DNA of 39,256 bases from Roseovarius sp. (GCA_023260815.1 JALQUE010000425.1:1-39256); one strand, 5' to 3'; numbered from the stretch's first letter, positions 18,095-27,396 are shown. Numbers and translations: made by a program. Notes: generated by a model from the sequence alone, not told the origin.

Positions 18095-19179
18095 TGTCTC
18101 CGCAGGATGACGACACCGAAAAGTCGCTCGAGCCGACGCAGCACAAATTGGAAGAGGCTCGTAAAAAGGGTGAACTGGTCCGGTCAGCGGATCTTGCAAC
18201 GGCTGCCGCCTATGGCGGCATTCTTCTGGCAGCTCTGACAGCGGGTCAGTCATCGATTCAACAGGTCAGTACCGCGATGATGGTCCTGCTAGATCAACCT
18301 GATAGGCTGATCGCGGATTTTTTTGGAACCCGCGCCTCGGCCCCGGTCGGGGGCCTTTTGGTGGCAGTTGGGCTGGGTACCATGGCCTGGTTTTTGATCC
18401 CTGCGGTTGCAGCACTTACGGCGGTAATCGCGCAGCGTGCGTTTGTTGTCGCTCCCTCGAAAGTGTCGCCTCGGCTATCGCGCATCGATCCGATGCAGAA
18501 CTTGAAAAACAAGTATGGCCCTTCGGGTCTTTTTGAATTTGCCAAGAGCTTTGCCAAATTGGTTCTCTATTCAGTTGTGCTTGGTATCTATCTGTCGGGC
18601 AGAGTGTCGGACATGGCTGGTGCCCTGCATGGAGATCCCGGGAACGTCGGCCTGTTACTGAGCCGTATGATGATCGAGTTCATGGCGGTTGTGCTATGTG
18701 TGGCGCTTGCGATTGGGGGGGTCGACTATCTTTGGCAGCGGTACGATCACCTGCGTCGCCACAGGATGTCACATCGTGATCTGCAGGACGAACACAAGCA
18801 GCACGAAGGCGATCCGCATATGAAAAACGAACGCCGTCAGCGAGCCAACCGGATTGCCGGCGATCAGATGATGGCTGATGTGCCCGGTGCTGATGTCGTG
18901 ATCGTCAACCCGACGCATTACGCCGTTGCACTGAAATGGAGCCGGGCGCCCAATTCTGCGCCGATCTGCGTCGCCAAGGGTGTCGATCATGTGGCTCTGG
19001 CGATTCGTGCTGTGGCGAAAGATCACGGCGTCCCCGTGCGCAGCGATCCTCCCACGGCGCGGGCCATCCATGCCACGACAGACATCGGAATGGAAATCGA
19101 CCCCGAGCAGTATCAGACTGTCGCAGCCGCAATCCGCTTCTCGGAGGCGATGCGCCATAAGGCAAGGGCGCGCGGATGA
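18094..19179 (+). CDS. flhB: flagellar export switch protein FlhB
   Basis: KSLEPTQHKLEEARKKGELVRSADL; autocleavage motif NPTHYAVALKW. Confidence 0.97.
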   Translation: MSPQDDDTEKSLEPTQHKLEEARKKGELVRSADLATAAAYGGILLAALTAGQSSIQQVSTAMMVLLDQPDRLIADFFGTRASAPVGGLLVAVGLGTMAWFLIPAVAALTAVIAQRAFVVAPSKVSPRLSRIDPMQNLKNKYGPSGLFEFAKSFAKLVLYSVVLGIYLSGRVSDMAGALHGDPGNVGLLLSRMMIEFMAVVLCVALAIGGVDYLWQRYDHLRRHRMSHRDLQDEHKQHEGDPHMKNERRQRANRIAGDQMMADVPGADVVIVNPTHYAVALKWSRAPNSAPICVAKGVDHVALAIRAVAKDHGVPVRSDPPTARAIHATTDIGMEIDPEQYQTVAAAIRFSEAMRHKARARG

Positions 19180-19619
19180 CGGACCGCTCCCTGTATGATC
19201 TGGCCGCCTTGACCGATGCCGTCTTCCGCAACGAGCAGGCCCGATTGCAGCAAATTCTTGCCCAAGAGGCGCAATTGCGCAGCGCGCTTGCCGACCTGAA
19301 CGCGCAGGCCCGCACCAATGCCAGCCTGTCTTCGCAAGGCGTGCGAGAGATCGGTGCCGATATGCTCTGGGACGGTTGGGTCCGGCGGATGCGCGCCGAC
19401 CTTCAGGGGCGCCTGGCCATGGTTCTCGTGCGAAAAAGCGCGATGATCGCTGCGATGCGCAATGCGCATGGACGCAAGATCGCGGCTGAAAGCCTTCTTG
19501 AGCAGTGGACGAAAACAACCGCCAGCGCGCATCGAAAAACCCTGAATGAGCAAGAACAGAGCCTGATATTATGCCAGCAGACCTTGCTGCGACAGGGGCG
19601 ACCGGATCAGATGTCCTGA
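19176..19619 (+). CDS. FliJ-like coiled-coil flagellar protein (tentative)
   Basis: 148-aa-class charged helical protein, start overlaps flhB stop. Confidence 0.5.
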   Translation: MTDRSLYDLAALTDAVFRNEQARLQQILAQEAQLRSALADLNAQARTNASLSSQGVREIGADMLWDGWVRRMRADLQGRLAMVLVRKSAMIAAMRNAHGRKIAAESLLEQWTKTTASAHRKTLNEQEQSLILCQQTLLRQGRPDQMS

Positions 19620-20113
19620 CGGCCGATATCGGTGATGAGTATGCCTTTGGCCGCCATCCCGATAATGGATTGTGCGACTTCGGTCAGCGACATGCGCAGA
19701 ACATCCATGTTGTTGGCGCTGGTGAACTCACCGGCAAAGCCGCCCATATTCGCATGATCGAACAAGACCTGTAGAAACGCGTCCCGCAGTTTCGGCTCGG
19801 TTTCATAGACAAGAGAGGACTGGCCCACCGCGACTTCGACGCTCAACGCCAGAACGACCAGCGCGTCGATTCTTTCAGCGCTGACCACCGGCACCACGAA
19901 CTGATTGTTCAACTTCACATATTCCGCAGCTGCCGGATCGGGCTCGACCGGCTCATTTTGGGCGGTCGCGACGGTTTCTGTTTCCGACCCTGTGTCACCA
20001 CAAGGATTGATCTCGACAGTTTCCAGGGGATCGGGCCGCATGATGTATCCGGCCCCCACACCGCCGGAAATGCCGATCGCCGCAAGAACGACAGGAAGCA
20101 ACACTTTCATCAT
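19607..20113 (-). CDS. second FliL-like flagellar basal body protein
   Basis: N-term TM; EYVKLNNQFVVPVVSAERIDALVVLALSVEVAVGQSSLVYETEPKLRDAFLQVLFDHANMGGF. Confidence 0.8.
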   Translation of the reverse strand: MMKVLLPVVLAAIGISGGVGAGYIMRPDPLETVEINPCGDTGSETETVATAQNEPVEPDPAAAEYVKLNNQFVVPVVSAERIDALVVLALSVEVAVGQSSLVYETEPKLRDAFLQVLFDHANMGGFAGEFTSANNMDVLRMSLTEVAQSIIGMAAKGILITDIGRQDI

Positions 20114-20122
20114 CGGACTCTC

Positions 20123-20848
20123 CTAGAAGGGCAAAAACATGTCCAGCACCTGTTGCCCGTAGCGGGGCTGCTGCATGTCGCTGATCTGTCCGCGTCCGCC
20201 ATAAGAAATGCGGGCCGCTGCGATCTTGTCATATGTGATTTCATTCTGCCGCGAGATGTCTTCGGGTCGGACATATCCGGTCACCAGCAACTCCCGCAGC
20301 TCGAAGTTCACGCGCACTTCCTGTGATCCTTGGATCGCCAACACACCGTTTGGCAGAACCTCCATCACGGTGGCGGCAAGCCGCAACGTCAGTTCCTCGC
20401 GGCGGCTGACCGAACCGTCCCCATCCGATTGGCTGTTGGAATTTAGCGACACCGCATCCGCCATGCTGGCGCCCTCGGGAAGTCTTTCGTTCAGCCGTTG
20501 CGGCAGCCCCAAAAGCTGCGGAATCCCCAGGCTTTCCGATCCGCTGCGCGACCGTGAGGTCGAATTTGAGATTTGCGCCTCCTCGTCGATCTCGATCCGC
20601 ACGGTCAGGATATCGCCTTTTTGCAAGGCGCGCCTGTCCCCAAGCAGCGATGTCCGGCCCGCGCGCCACAAAGACGCCTGATCGACCAGCCGCTGAGGCT
20701 CGTGGGTCATGGGCAAACCGGGGACCAGCATCGCACTATGCTCAACCGCGTTCTTGGTTGGCGTAAAGGTGGGTGCCCGGCCAAGGTGATCTGATCGCGC
20801 GCAGGCGCCAAGCATAAGGATCAAGCTGAAACAGAGACTGTTTTTCAT
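20123..20848 (-). CDS. flgH: flagellar L-ring protein FlgH
   Basis: Lipobox LMLGAC; SLLGDRRALQKGDILTVRIEIDEEAQISNSTSRSRSGSESLG; ELRELLVTGYVRPEDISRQNEI. Confidence 0.97.
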   Translation of the reverse strand: MKNSLCFSLILMLGACARSDHLGRAPTFTPTKNAVEHSAMLVPGLPMTHEPQRLVDQASLWRAGRTSLLGDRRALQKGDILTVRIEIDEEAQISNSTSRSRSGSESLGIPQLLGLPQRLNERLPEGASMADAVSLNSNSQSDGDGSVSRREELTLRLAATVMEVLPNGVLAIQGSQEVRVNFELRELLVTGYVRPEDISRQNEITYDKIAAARISYGGRGQISDMQQPRYGQQVLDMFLPF

Positions 20849-20866
20849 GATGTGAAACCATTTTCT

Positions 20867-21286
20867 TTAGTGCATGACGCGGATGCGGCCATCTGCCAAA
20901 ACCTCGCCCGAAACGGTGGTGCGTGACGACATGTTCATGACCCGAACCACCTCGCCCACGCCGGCACGATCCAACGCGCGTCCATCGGTGGCGATCTGAA
21001 GGCCGCTGCGCTCGAAGATCAGGGAAACGATCTGGTTGCGCTCGACCACGGCGGGTTCTCCGATATCGGCAAGGCGGATTGGCCGGCCCACATAAAGTGC
21101 GACGCGGGCTTCCTGCCCGACAACTTGATCCGGGTGGCTGGCCACGCCTGCAATTTCGCCTGCCTGCACCCCTATATCTCGGGGTGTAATGATCTCCTGC
21201 GGTCGGATGGTGCGCGCCGCAACAAGGATTTCGGCGGCCGCAGGCCCGGCAGCCAGAAGCAGAAGTAGGCTCAGCCGGATCATCAT
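20867..21286 (-). CDS. flgA: flagellar P-ring chaperone FlgA
   Basis: VAARTIRPQEIITPRDIGVQ...GQEARVALYVGRPIRLADIGEPAVVERNQIVSLIFERSGLQIATDGRALDRAGVGEVVRVMN. Confidence 0.93.
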   Translation of the reverse strand: MMIRLSLLLLLAAGPAAAEILVAARTIRPQEIITPRDIGVQAGEIAGVASHPDQVVGQEARVALYVGRPIRLADIGEPAVVERNQIVSLIFERSGLQIATDGRALDRAGVGEVVRVMNMSSRTTVSGEVLADGRIRVMH

Positions 21287-22068
21287 CTGACCTGCGCCGT
21301 AGCGCCAAGCATCTGATCTGCAGCGGAAATTACCTTGGCGTTCAACTCATAACCGCGCTGCGCCTCGATCAATTCCGTCACCTCGCGCACCGGATCGACG
21401 GAACTGTCCTCCAGATACCCCTGCCGTAGCGTGCCAAGCCCGTCCTGTCCGGGTGTTGCCACAAGGGATGGTCCCGACGCCTCGGTTTCCAGAAACAGAT
21501 TGTTACCCGCCGCCTCAAGTCCCTTCGGATTGGTAAAGCCCGCCAGGGTAATGTCCCCGATTTGCTGTGCTTCGGCGGTTTCCGCGAAGTAGGCGAATAC
21601 CTCGCCGGCCGCGTTGATGGAAATGCTGCGGGCGTCGGTGGGTATGGTGATCTCGGGGACGACCGGGAAGCCATCCGATGTTACGATCAGCCCGTCTGCC
21701 GAGCGTTTCAGCGCCCCGTCGCGCGTATAGGCCGATTGGCCCGATGGCAGCCTGACTTCCAGATACCCATTGCCGTCGATCGCCAGGTCCAGATCGCCAT
21801 TGGTCGCGGATAGCGAGCCTTGGGCCAGATGAATCGACACCGCAGCCGGGCGCACCCCCAGACCCAGTTGCACACCGGTCGGCAGGACGGATCCATCCGA
21901 GGCGTTCACGGTGCCGGGCCTGGCCATCTGCTGGTAATGCAGGTCTGAAAATTCGGCCCGACGTGTGTTGTAGCCGGTGGTCGACATGTTCGCGAGGTTG
22001 TTCGAGATGGTTTCCACCCGCAGTTGTTGGGCTGCCATACCCGTGGCGGCGATCTTCAAGGCGCGCAT
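21283..22068 (-). CDS. flgG: flagellar distal rod protein FlgG
   Basis: MRALKIAATGMAAQQLRVETISNNLANMSTTGYNTRRAEFSDLHYQ...REVTELIEAQRGYELNAKVISAADQMLG. Confidence 0.97.
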   Translation of the reverse strand: MRALKIAATGMAAQQLRVETISNNLANMSTTGYNTRRAEFSDLHYQQMARPGTVNASDGSVLPTGVQLGLGVRPAAVSIHLAQGSLSATNGDLDLAIDGNGYLEVRLPSGQSAYTRDGALKRSADGLIVTSDGFPVVPEITIPTDARSISINAAGEVFAYFAETAEAQQIGDITLAGFTNPKGLEAAGNNLFLETEASGPSLVATPGQDGLGTLRQGYLEDSSVDPVREVTELIEAQRGYELNAKVISAADQMLGATAQVR

Positions 22069-22084
22069 GGTGTTCTCCTCATGC

Positions 22085-22798
22085 TCAACGGATCATTGTC
22101 TTCAGGGTTTCGCGTATTCGGTTGTTTTCGTTTTCCAGAAAGTTCTGCCCAAACTCATAGGCGCGCTGCACCTCGACCATGCGGGCGACTTGCGAAATCG
22201 GATCGACATTCGCCCCCTCCAGAAACCCTTGCAGGATGCGCCCGTCTTGGACCGGTTCGGTCCCGCTATCGGTGCGGAACAGGGTTCCCCCTTCGCGGAT
22301 CAGATCATTGGGATCCAGCGGCCTGACAAGCCCGATCTGGCCAATCAACCGGCCTTCGGCGCTTATGGTTCCATCGGCTGCAATCCGCATATCGGTTGCA
22401 TTCGGCGGCACGAAAACCGGCGCCCCACCGGCATCCAAAACCCGATGCCCGTCATGCGTGACCATTTCTCCGGCGGCCGAAAGCGAGAAACTGCCCGCGC
22501 GGGTCAGCCTGTTTCCTTCGGCGGCTTCGATCAGGAAGAACCCGGCGCCTTCTATGGCGAAATCCAAGGTGCCACCTGTCGGTTGCAGGCTCCCCTGCAG
22601 GCTCGAAATGCTGCGTGCCGACGGGGTCGCCATCGAAATCGACGGACCATTTTCGATCCTCTGCACATATTCGGCAAAGATCAGCCCTTCTGCCCGGTAC
22701 CCGGTGGTCCCTGCATTCGCGATATTGTTGGCGATCACCTGCATTTCGCGCAGCAGGCCGGATTGCCGGGTCAGGGTCGTATATCCGGTATTTTCCAA
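22085..22798 (-). CDS. flgF: flagellar proximal rod protein FlgF
   Basis: MENTGYTTLTRQSGLLREMQVIANNIANAGTTGYRAEG...VARMVEVQRAYEFGQNFLENENNRIRETLKTM. Confidence 0.94.
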   Translation of the reverse strand: MENTGYTTLTRQSGLLREMQVIANNIANAGTTGYRAEGLIFAEYVQRIENGPSISMATPSARSISSLQGSLQPTGGTLDFAIEGAGFFLIEAAEGNRLTRAGSFSLSAAGEMVTHDGHRVLDAGGAPVFVPPNATDMRIAADGTISAEGRLIGQIGLVRPLDPNDLIREGGTLFRTDSGTEPVQDGRILQGFLEGANVDPISQVARMVEVQRAYEFGQNFLENENNRIRETLKTMIR

Positions 22799-22799
22799 T

Positions 22800-23069
22800 C
22801 TACCCTCCTGTAATCATTGGGATGATCCTGTCCTGAAAGAACGAGACCAGCGTTTGCGTCATGAAACCCATGGACAGCCAGAACACGAGAACGATCGCGC
22901 CCAGCTTGGGCACGAAAGTCAGGGTCAGCTCCTGGATCGAGGTGAGCGCCTGAAACAGTCCGACAAACAACCCGGCAAGAAGTGCCACGGTCAGGATCGG
23001 AACCGAGATGATGAGCGAGACCCAAAGCCCTTCCCGCATCGTGTCGAAAAAGACGACCTCGTCCAGCAT
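22800..23069 (-). CDS. fliQ: flagellar export protein FliQ
   Basis: EGLWVSLIISVPILTVALLAGLFVGLFQALTSIQELTLTFVPKLGAIVLVFWLSMGFMTQTLVSFFQ. Confidence 0.96.
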   Translation of the reverse strand: MLDEVVFFDTMREGLWVSLIISVPILTVALLAGLFVGLFQALTSIQELTLTFVPKLGAIVLVFWLSMGFMTQTLVSFFQDRIIPMITGG

Positions 23070-23072
23070 CGC

Positions 23073-23363
23073 TCAGACCGGCATGCGCAGGATTTCCTGA
23101 TAGGCTTCGACGACCCTGTTTCTCACGGTGACTGCGGTTTCCACAGCCAGCTCCGTTTGAGCCAGCGCCTGCACCAGAGCATGCGGATCGGCGCCGCCGG
23201 TCATCGCAGCCTTGGCTGTGGTTTCTCCATCATGCAGGGTTGCGGCGAAATCCCGTGCAAGCCCCATAAAGGTCTCACCCGGCCCGCCCGCGCCGGCCTT
23301 TGGCTCAGTCGCGGGGCGGGAAGCTGCATATTTCTGAACAGCGGTAAGGGAATTCACATCCAT
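23073..23363 (-). CDS. fliE: flagellar hook-basal body complex protein FliE
   Basis: FMGLARDFAATLHDGETTAKAAMTGGADPHALVQALAQTELAVETAVTVRNRVVEAYQEILRMPV. Confidence 0.94.
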   Translation of the reverse strand: MDVNSLTAVQKYAASRPATEPKAGAGGPGETFMGLARDFAATLHDGETTAKAAMTGGADPHALVQALAQTELAVETAVTVRNRVVEAYQEILRMPV

Positions 23364-23384
23364 TCTGGATCTCCTTCTTTGGTG

Positions 23385-23777
23385 TTAGCGGCGCAACAGT
23401 TCCATCAGGCTGGACGACATCTGCCGCGCCTGATCGAACATCTTCAGGTTCGCCTCGTAACTGCGCTGCGCTTCGCGCGCGTCAGCTATCTCGATCACAA
23501 GCTGAACGTTCGAGCCTTCGAAATGCCCGGTCTCGTCGGCCATCGGATGGCCCGGCTCGTAAATTCTTGAAAGGTCGCTGCGGTCCAGTCGCACCCGCCC
23601 GGTTTCAACGTGGCGCGCGGCGTCCAGCGCACCGAATTGGGCCTCGAACGATACCACTTTGCGCCGATAGCCAGGCGTGTCGGCATTGGCGATATTTTCT
23701 GACACATGCCGCAGGCGCTGCGCCTGTGCCTTAAGCCCGCTGGCCGAAACGGAAAGAGACTCGGAAAAACCGGTCAT
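23385..23777 (-). CDS. flgC: flagellar proximal rod protein FlgC
   Basis: SLSVSASGLKAQAQRLRHVSENIANADTPGYRRKVVSFE...NVQLVIEIADAREAQRSYEANLKMFDQARQM. Confidence 0.95.
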   Translation of the reverse strand: MTGFSESLSVSASGLKAQAQRLRHVSENIANADTPGYRRKVVSFEAQFGALDAARHVETGRVRLDRSDLSRIYEPGHPMADETGHFEGSNVQLVIEIADAREAQRSYEANLKMFDQARQMSSSLMELLRR

Positions 23778-23788
23778 TGATGTGCTCC

Positions 23789-24178
23789 TTATCTGACGCT
23801 CACGGCGGTGCGCAGCACGCCCAGGGCGGATTTGTATATGGCGACTGCGCGGTCATGCTGACGTTTGACATCGACCGCATGCAGCATCTCGGCTTCCAGA
23901 GAGACCGAGTTGCCATTGGGATCGGCCTGCGCGCCATCGCGCGGTGATACGTCGATCTGCAGCGGTCCCATGGGCGCGTTGAGATGCGCGGCGCGCGTGG
24001 CTTTTATCGTGAATTGCTGCGCATGCGTGTCGATCAAGGTGTTGAACGGGGCGACATCGCGGGCCTCATAGCCCGGCGTGTCGGCATTCGCGAGATTTTG
24101 CGCGACAACGGCCTGACGCGTGCCGGCATGAACGGCCATCGCGTGTGACAATCTGAAAACGTCTAGGTTCTGGAACAT
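23789..24178 (-). CDS. flgB: flagellar proximal rod protein FlgB
   Basis: MFQNLDVFRLSHAMAVHAGTRQAVVAQNLANADTPGYEARD...NSVSLEAEMLHAVDVKRQHDRAVAIYKSALGVLRTAV. Confidence 0.94.
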   Translation of the reverse strand: MFQNLDVFRLSHAMAVHAGTRQAVVAQNLANADTPGYEARDVAPFNTLIDTHAQQFTIKATRAAHLNAPMGPLQIDVSPRDGAQADPNGNSVSLEAEMLHAVDVKRQHDRAVAIYKSALGVLRTAVSVR

Positions 24179-24201
24179 CGGGGCTTCTCCCTCGATTGGC
24201 T

Positions 24202-24216
24202 TCAACCAAGGCTTAA
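24202..24216. promoter_or_regulatory. putative CtrA-like site (TCAA-N7-TTAA) in the flgB/fliI divergent region
   Basis: TCAACCAAGGCTTAA; reverse strand TTAA-N7-TTGA. Confidence 0.35.
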
Positions 24217-24263
24217 CCGTGATTCCTTTAGAAATTGTTTTCAGACAATTGCAGGAGCGCACG

Positions 24264-25688
24264 ATGACCGAAAAACCCCTATTGGCCCTGACCTCCGAAA
24301 TCGCTGGGATGCGGCGGGTACGCCATGTTGGCCGTATTAGCGCCATTCAAAGCCATCTCATTAGAATCACGGGTCTTTCCCGGGTGGCAACAATCGGGGA
24401 TCGTGTTGAAATTGACCGCAAGGGCACTGCTGCTCTCGGCGGAGAGGTGCTGCAACTCAATGGTGATTTGGCCGATGTGATGCCCGATAATCCCCCGGAC
24501 GGTGTGTCCATCGGTGCTCGGGCATGGCTTGCTGATTCGAACCTGATCCGCCCGTGTGACCGATGGATCGGTCGGATTTTCGATCCGTTTGGACAGCCGA
24601 TGGATGGTCAGCCTCTGCCCAAAGGAGAATTCGGTCGTGCCTTGCGCGCCGATCCGCCGCCAGCGGCCTGTCGTCGGGGCTTTGGCCCGCGGCTTGAAAC
24701 CGGCATGGCGGCGTTCAACACGTTCTTGCCTGTTGTGCGTGGCCAGAGGTTGGGACTGTTTGCAGGGTCCGGCGTGGGTAAATCCAACCTTCTGGCGACG
24801 CTTGGCCGCAACATGGAGGCCGATGTTGTGGTCTTTGCGCTGATTGGCGAACGGGGCCGGGAATTGCGTCATTTCATCGAAACCGGTCTTGGGCCTGAAG
24901 GCATGGAACGTTCCGTCGTGGTGGCGGCAACGTCGGATCAGTCGCCGTTGGCACGACGTCGCTGTGCCTGGACAGCGATGGCCGTGGCCGAGCATTTTCG
25001 CGATGCAGGCCATCAGGTTCTCTTGATGTTCGATTCCATCACCCGCTTTGCGGAAGCCCATCGGGAAGTGGCGATTGCGTCGGGCGAATTGCCGGCCTTG
25101 CGTGGATTTCCTGCGTCCACCAGTCATATGATCATGTCCCTTTGCGAACGCGCCGGCCCGGGTGCCAACGGATCAGGTGATATCACTGCGCTGTTCAGTG
25201 TGCTGGTGGCAGGGTCGGATCTGGATGAACCGGTGGCCGACATCCTGCGCGGGGTTCTTGATGGGCATGTGGTCCTTGACAGGCAGATTGCCGAACGTGG
25301 GCGTTATCCTGCGATCGATCTGCTGCGATCTGTCTCGCGCAGCTTGCCACAGGCGGCAACCGATGACGAAAATCAGACCATCCTCCGGGCGCGCGCTCTC
25401 TTGGGTGCTTATGCGAGATCCGAAACGATGGTGCGGGCCGGTCTTTATAGCGAGGGCAGCGATCCAGAACTCGATCAGGCAATCCGCGTCTGGCCTGAAC
25501 TGGATGCGTTTCTCGCTGAAATAGAGTCTGTTTCAACGCAAAATAGTTTCGATAGATTGCGTCTGATTTTGCGTCGTGCAGGGTCGCCCAGGTCTACAAC
25601 CGCTTCTGTCGCGCGGGTGGGGACCAAGAGCGGCATCCCAGGAAAAGGCGGGTCACGCGTGCAAGTGGCACTTGACGGATCGGGCTGA
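24264..25688 (+). CDS. fliI: flagellar export ATPase FliI
   Basis: GLFAGSGVGKSNLL Walker A; VLLMFDSITRFAEAHREVAIASGELPALRGFPAS. Confidence 0.97.
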   Translation: MTEKPLLALTSEIAGMRRVRHVGRISAIQSHLIRITGLSRVATIGDRVEIDRKGTAALGGEVLQLNGDLADVMPDNPPDGVSIGARAWLADSNLIRPCDRWIGRIFDPFGQPMDGQPLPKGEFGRALRADPPPAACRRGFGPRLETGMAAFNTFLPVVRGQRLGLFAGSGVGKSNLLATLGRNMEADVVVFALIGERGRELRHFIETGLGPEGMERSVVVAATSDQSPLARRRCAWTAMAVAEHFRDAGHQVLLMFDSITRFAEAHREVAIASGELPALRGFPASTSHMIMSLCERAGPGANGSGDITALFSVLVAGSDLDEPVADILRGVLDGHVVLDRQIAERGRYPAIDLLRSVSRSLPQAATDDENQTILRARALLGAYARSETMVRAGLYSEGSDPELDQAIRVWPELDAFLAEIESVSTQNSFDRLRLILRRAGSPRSTTASVARVGTKSGIPGKGGSRVQVALDGSG

Positions 25689-25753
25689 CGACGTGTCGTT
25701 AACATCGTTTTGGAGGCGTCTGTCGAAAGCCGGGATATTGCCGGCACAACCTG

Positions 25754-26557
25754 TCAGCGCAGGGGCTGGATGGCCTGCAACAGCGTGAGCGCAATAGCGC
25801 TGGAACTTTGGACCGTTATGCCTCTGATCTGATCCTGAAGCAGAAACCGTTCCACCAGTTTGTCGCGCGCGCCCTCGTCCGTAAGTTGGCGCAGGTCTGT
25901 TATGCCCAGCCGATCGGCTGAACGCGTCTTCAATTCATCCACCTGCCTGTCCAGATCCAATTGCGCAAACCCGTCAGGCAGGCCAAGCGCCGTCTCGAAA
26001 ACCTTGCGCAGCGGAGGGGTCCCCATGATCCGTAACCATCCTGTATCACCCTGTCCCGGGTCATTGGCCAGAATGGCAAGTTCGCGTTGCGCGTTAAGCG
26101 CCAGCCTCAGGCCCTGATCGCTATCACCAACCGCATTCTCAAAGGATCGCCGGCGGAACAGGTCCGTGATCTCCTGTCCAAAGCCGGTGCTTTGCGTCCT
26201 GGGTCCGCTTGCGGCGCCAAAGCCGAACGCATCAGCCAGATCCTTGTAACGTTCGTCTGTCAGGCGATTGGCTAGCGCATCGCGGTCTGCCGTACCGCCT
26301 TCCAGCACTTTCCGGATCAGAAAACGGCTGTTGATATCGTCCTGCAGCCCGAATGCACCAAGCGCGACCCGCAGCAGACGGCGGTCGCTCACCAACTCCT
26401 CCGCCGTGCTGATGTCGCCAATCCGCGCTTCGAAATAAGCGGTATCGCTGCTTATCCTTGGCCCGGCATCGAACGCCTTGCGCTGCGCGTCCATTGTGGC
26501 GTTGAGGAAAACCCAGCCACCCAGTCCACCGCTTGGAACAATCGGCTGAAAGGTCAT
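25754..26557 (-). CDS. DUF1217-like flagellar-locus protein
   Basis: MTFQPIVPSGGLGGWVFLNATMDAQRKAFDAGPRISSDTAYFEARIGDISTAEELVSDRRLLRVALGAFGL; ATGA overlap with flbT stop. Confidence 0.8.
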   Translation of the reverse strand: MTFQPIVPSGGLGGWVFLNATMDAQRKAFDAGPRISSDTAYFEARIGDISTAEELVSDRRLLRVALGAFGLQDDINSRFLIRKVLEGGTADRDALANRLTDERYKDLADAFGFGAASGPRTQSTGFGQEITDLFRRRSFENAVGDSDQGLRLALNAQRELAILANDPGQGDTGWLRIMGTPPLRKVFETALGLPDGFAQLDLDRQVDELKTRSADRLGITDLRQLTDEGARDKLVERFLLQDQIRGITVQSSSAIALTLLQAIQPLR

Positions 26558-26958
26558 GTCGAACCATGCGCCAACAGTCGTTCCTCGCGGGGCAGCAACG
26601 CCCTGAGAGACTTGAGGCACTGATAATACTCCCCCTCGAGCAGAGTGTCCGTCGCCCGCGCCAGCTGTGTGCGGCTGTCCGGATCTGTCAGGGCCTGACT
26701 AAGAGCTTCTATCTGGTGGAGCAGCTGTCTGCGCGCAATTTCGGGTTCGATATCCCCTGAAAGCAGCAATTGTGCCGCATAGCAGACACGCCGTACCGGT
26801 GTCCGCGCCTCTTCGGGATGAATCGCATCCCTCAGGCGCAGGATATTGGCGTTCGCAGTCAGGATCGACAGGCGCGTGCGCCGGTCACCATTCTCGATCA
26901 CGGCGCCGTTGATCAGCAATCTCTCCCGAGGGCTCAGCTTGAGAACAAGACCGCTCAT
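26554..26958 (-). CDS. flbT: flagellar biosynthesis repressor FlbT
   Basis: SGLVLKLSPRERLLINGAVIENGDRRTRLSILTANANILRLRDAIHPEEARTPVRRVCYAAQLLLSGD. Confidence 0.95.
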   Translation of the reverse strand: MSGLVLKLSPRERLLINGAVIENGDRRTRLSILTANANILRLRDAIHPEEARTPVRRVCYAAQLLLSGDIEPEIARRQLLHQIEALSQALTDPDSRTQLARATDTLLEGEYYQCLKSLRALLPREERLLAHGST

Positions 26959-27329
26959 GGCGTGGGTCTCCTGTCTTGCAGGCCGTGCATGATGGCGGTG
27001 TTGATCTCGATCAGGGGGTCGGCGCTGGCCGTGCCGGACAACACCTTGCGGCCATGGACCTCGGTGAATTCGGCAAGATAGATCAACCGGGCTTTCAGAT
27101 CGCTCGGCAACGGATTGCTATTTAACGCCACATCCGAGGCAAGGATCATCCAGAGCCTCCGGTTTTCATATAAGGCGGCGGCAAGTTCTGGAACGTTGTC
27201 CTTGGTCTTTGCCGCTGCGGTCAATCGCCGCGTGACGCGGGCAAAGGCATCGTATTCCGTATCTCTTGGCGTGTTGGTGGCGCGGGCATGATGACCGTAG
27301 GCGGTTTGCGCCCTTTGCATGGCGTTCAC
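26955..27329 (-). CDS. flaF: flagellar biosynthesis regulator FlaF
   Basis: MNAMQRAQTAYGHHARATNTPRDTEYDAFARVTRRLTAAAK...ALYENRRLWMILASDVALNSNPLPSDLKARLIYLAEFTEVHGRKVL. Confidence 0.95.
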   Translation of the reverse strand: MNAMQRAQTAYGHHARATNTPRDTEYDAFARVTRRLTAAAKTKDNVPELAAALYENRRLWMILASDVALNSNPLPSDLKARLIYLAEFTEVHGRKVLSGTASADPLIEINTAIMHGLQDRRPTP

Positions 27330-27369
27330 ACTATGTCCTTCCGAAAATGCGACTGTCAGGAGGTGGCGT

Positions 27370-27396
27370 CAGGGGCGCCCGTCAAAGGCGCCCCTG
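27370..27396 (-). terminator. GC-rich hairpin between flagellin and flaF, no U-tract
   Basis: CAGGGGCGCC (27370-27379) / GGCGCCCCTG (27387-27396), 7-nt loop. Confidence 0.5.

Noticed and set aside
22179-23570. 463-aa + strand ORF
   Set aside because: Antisense to flgF, fliQ, fliE and flgC, all confidently recognised; no domain-like features.
24279-25127. 282-aa - strand ORF
   Set aside because: Antisense to fliI with clear Walker A frame on the + strand.
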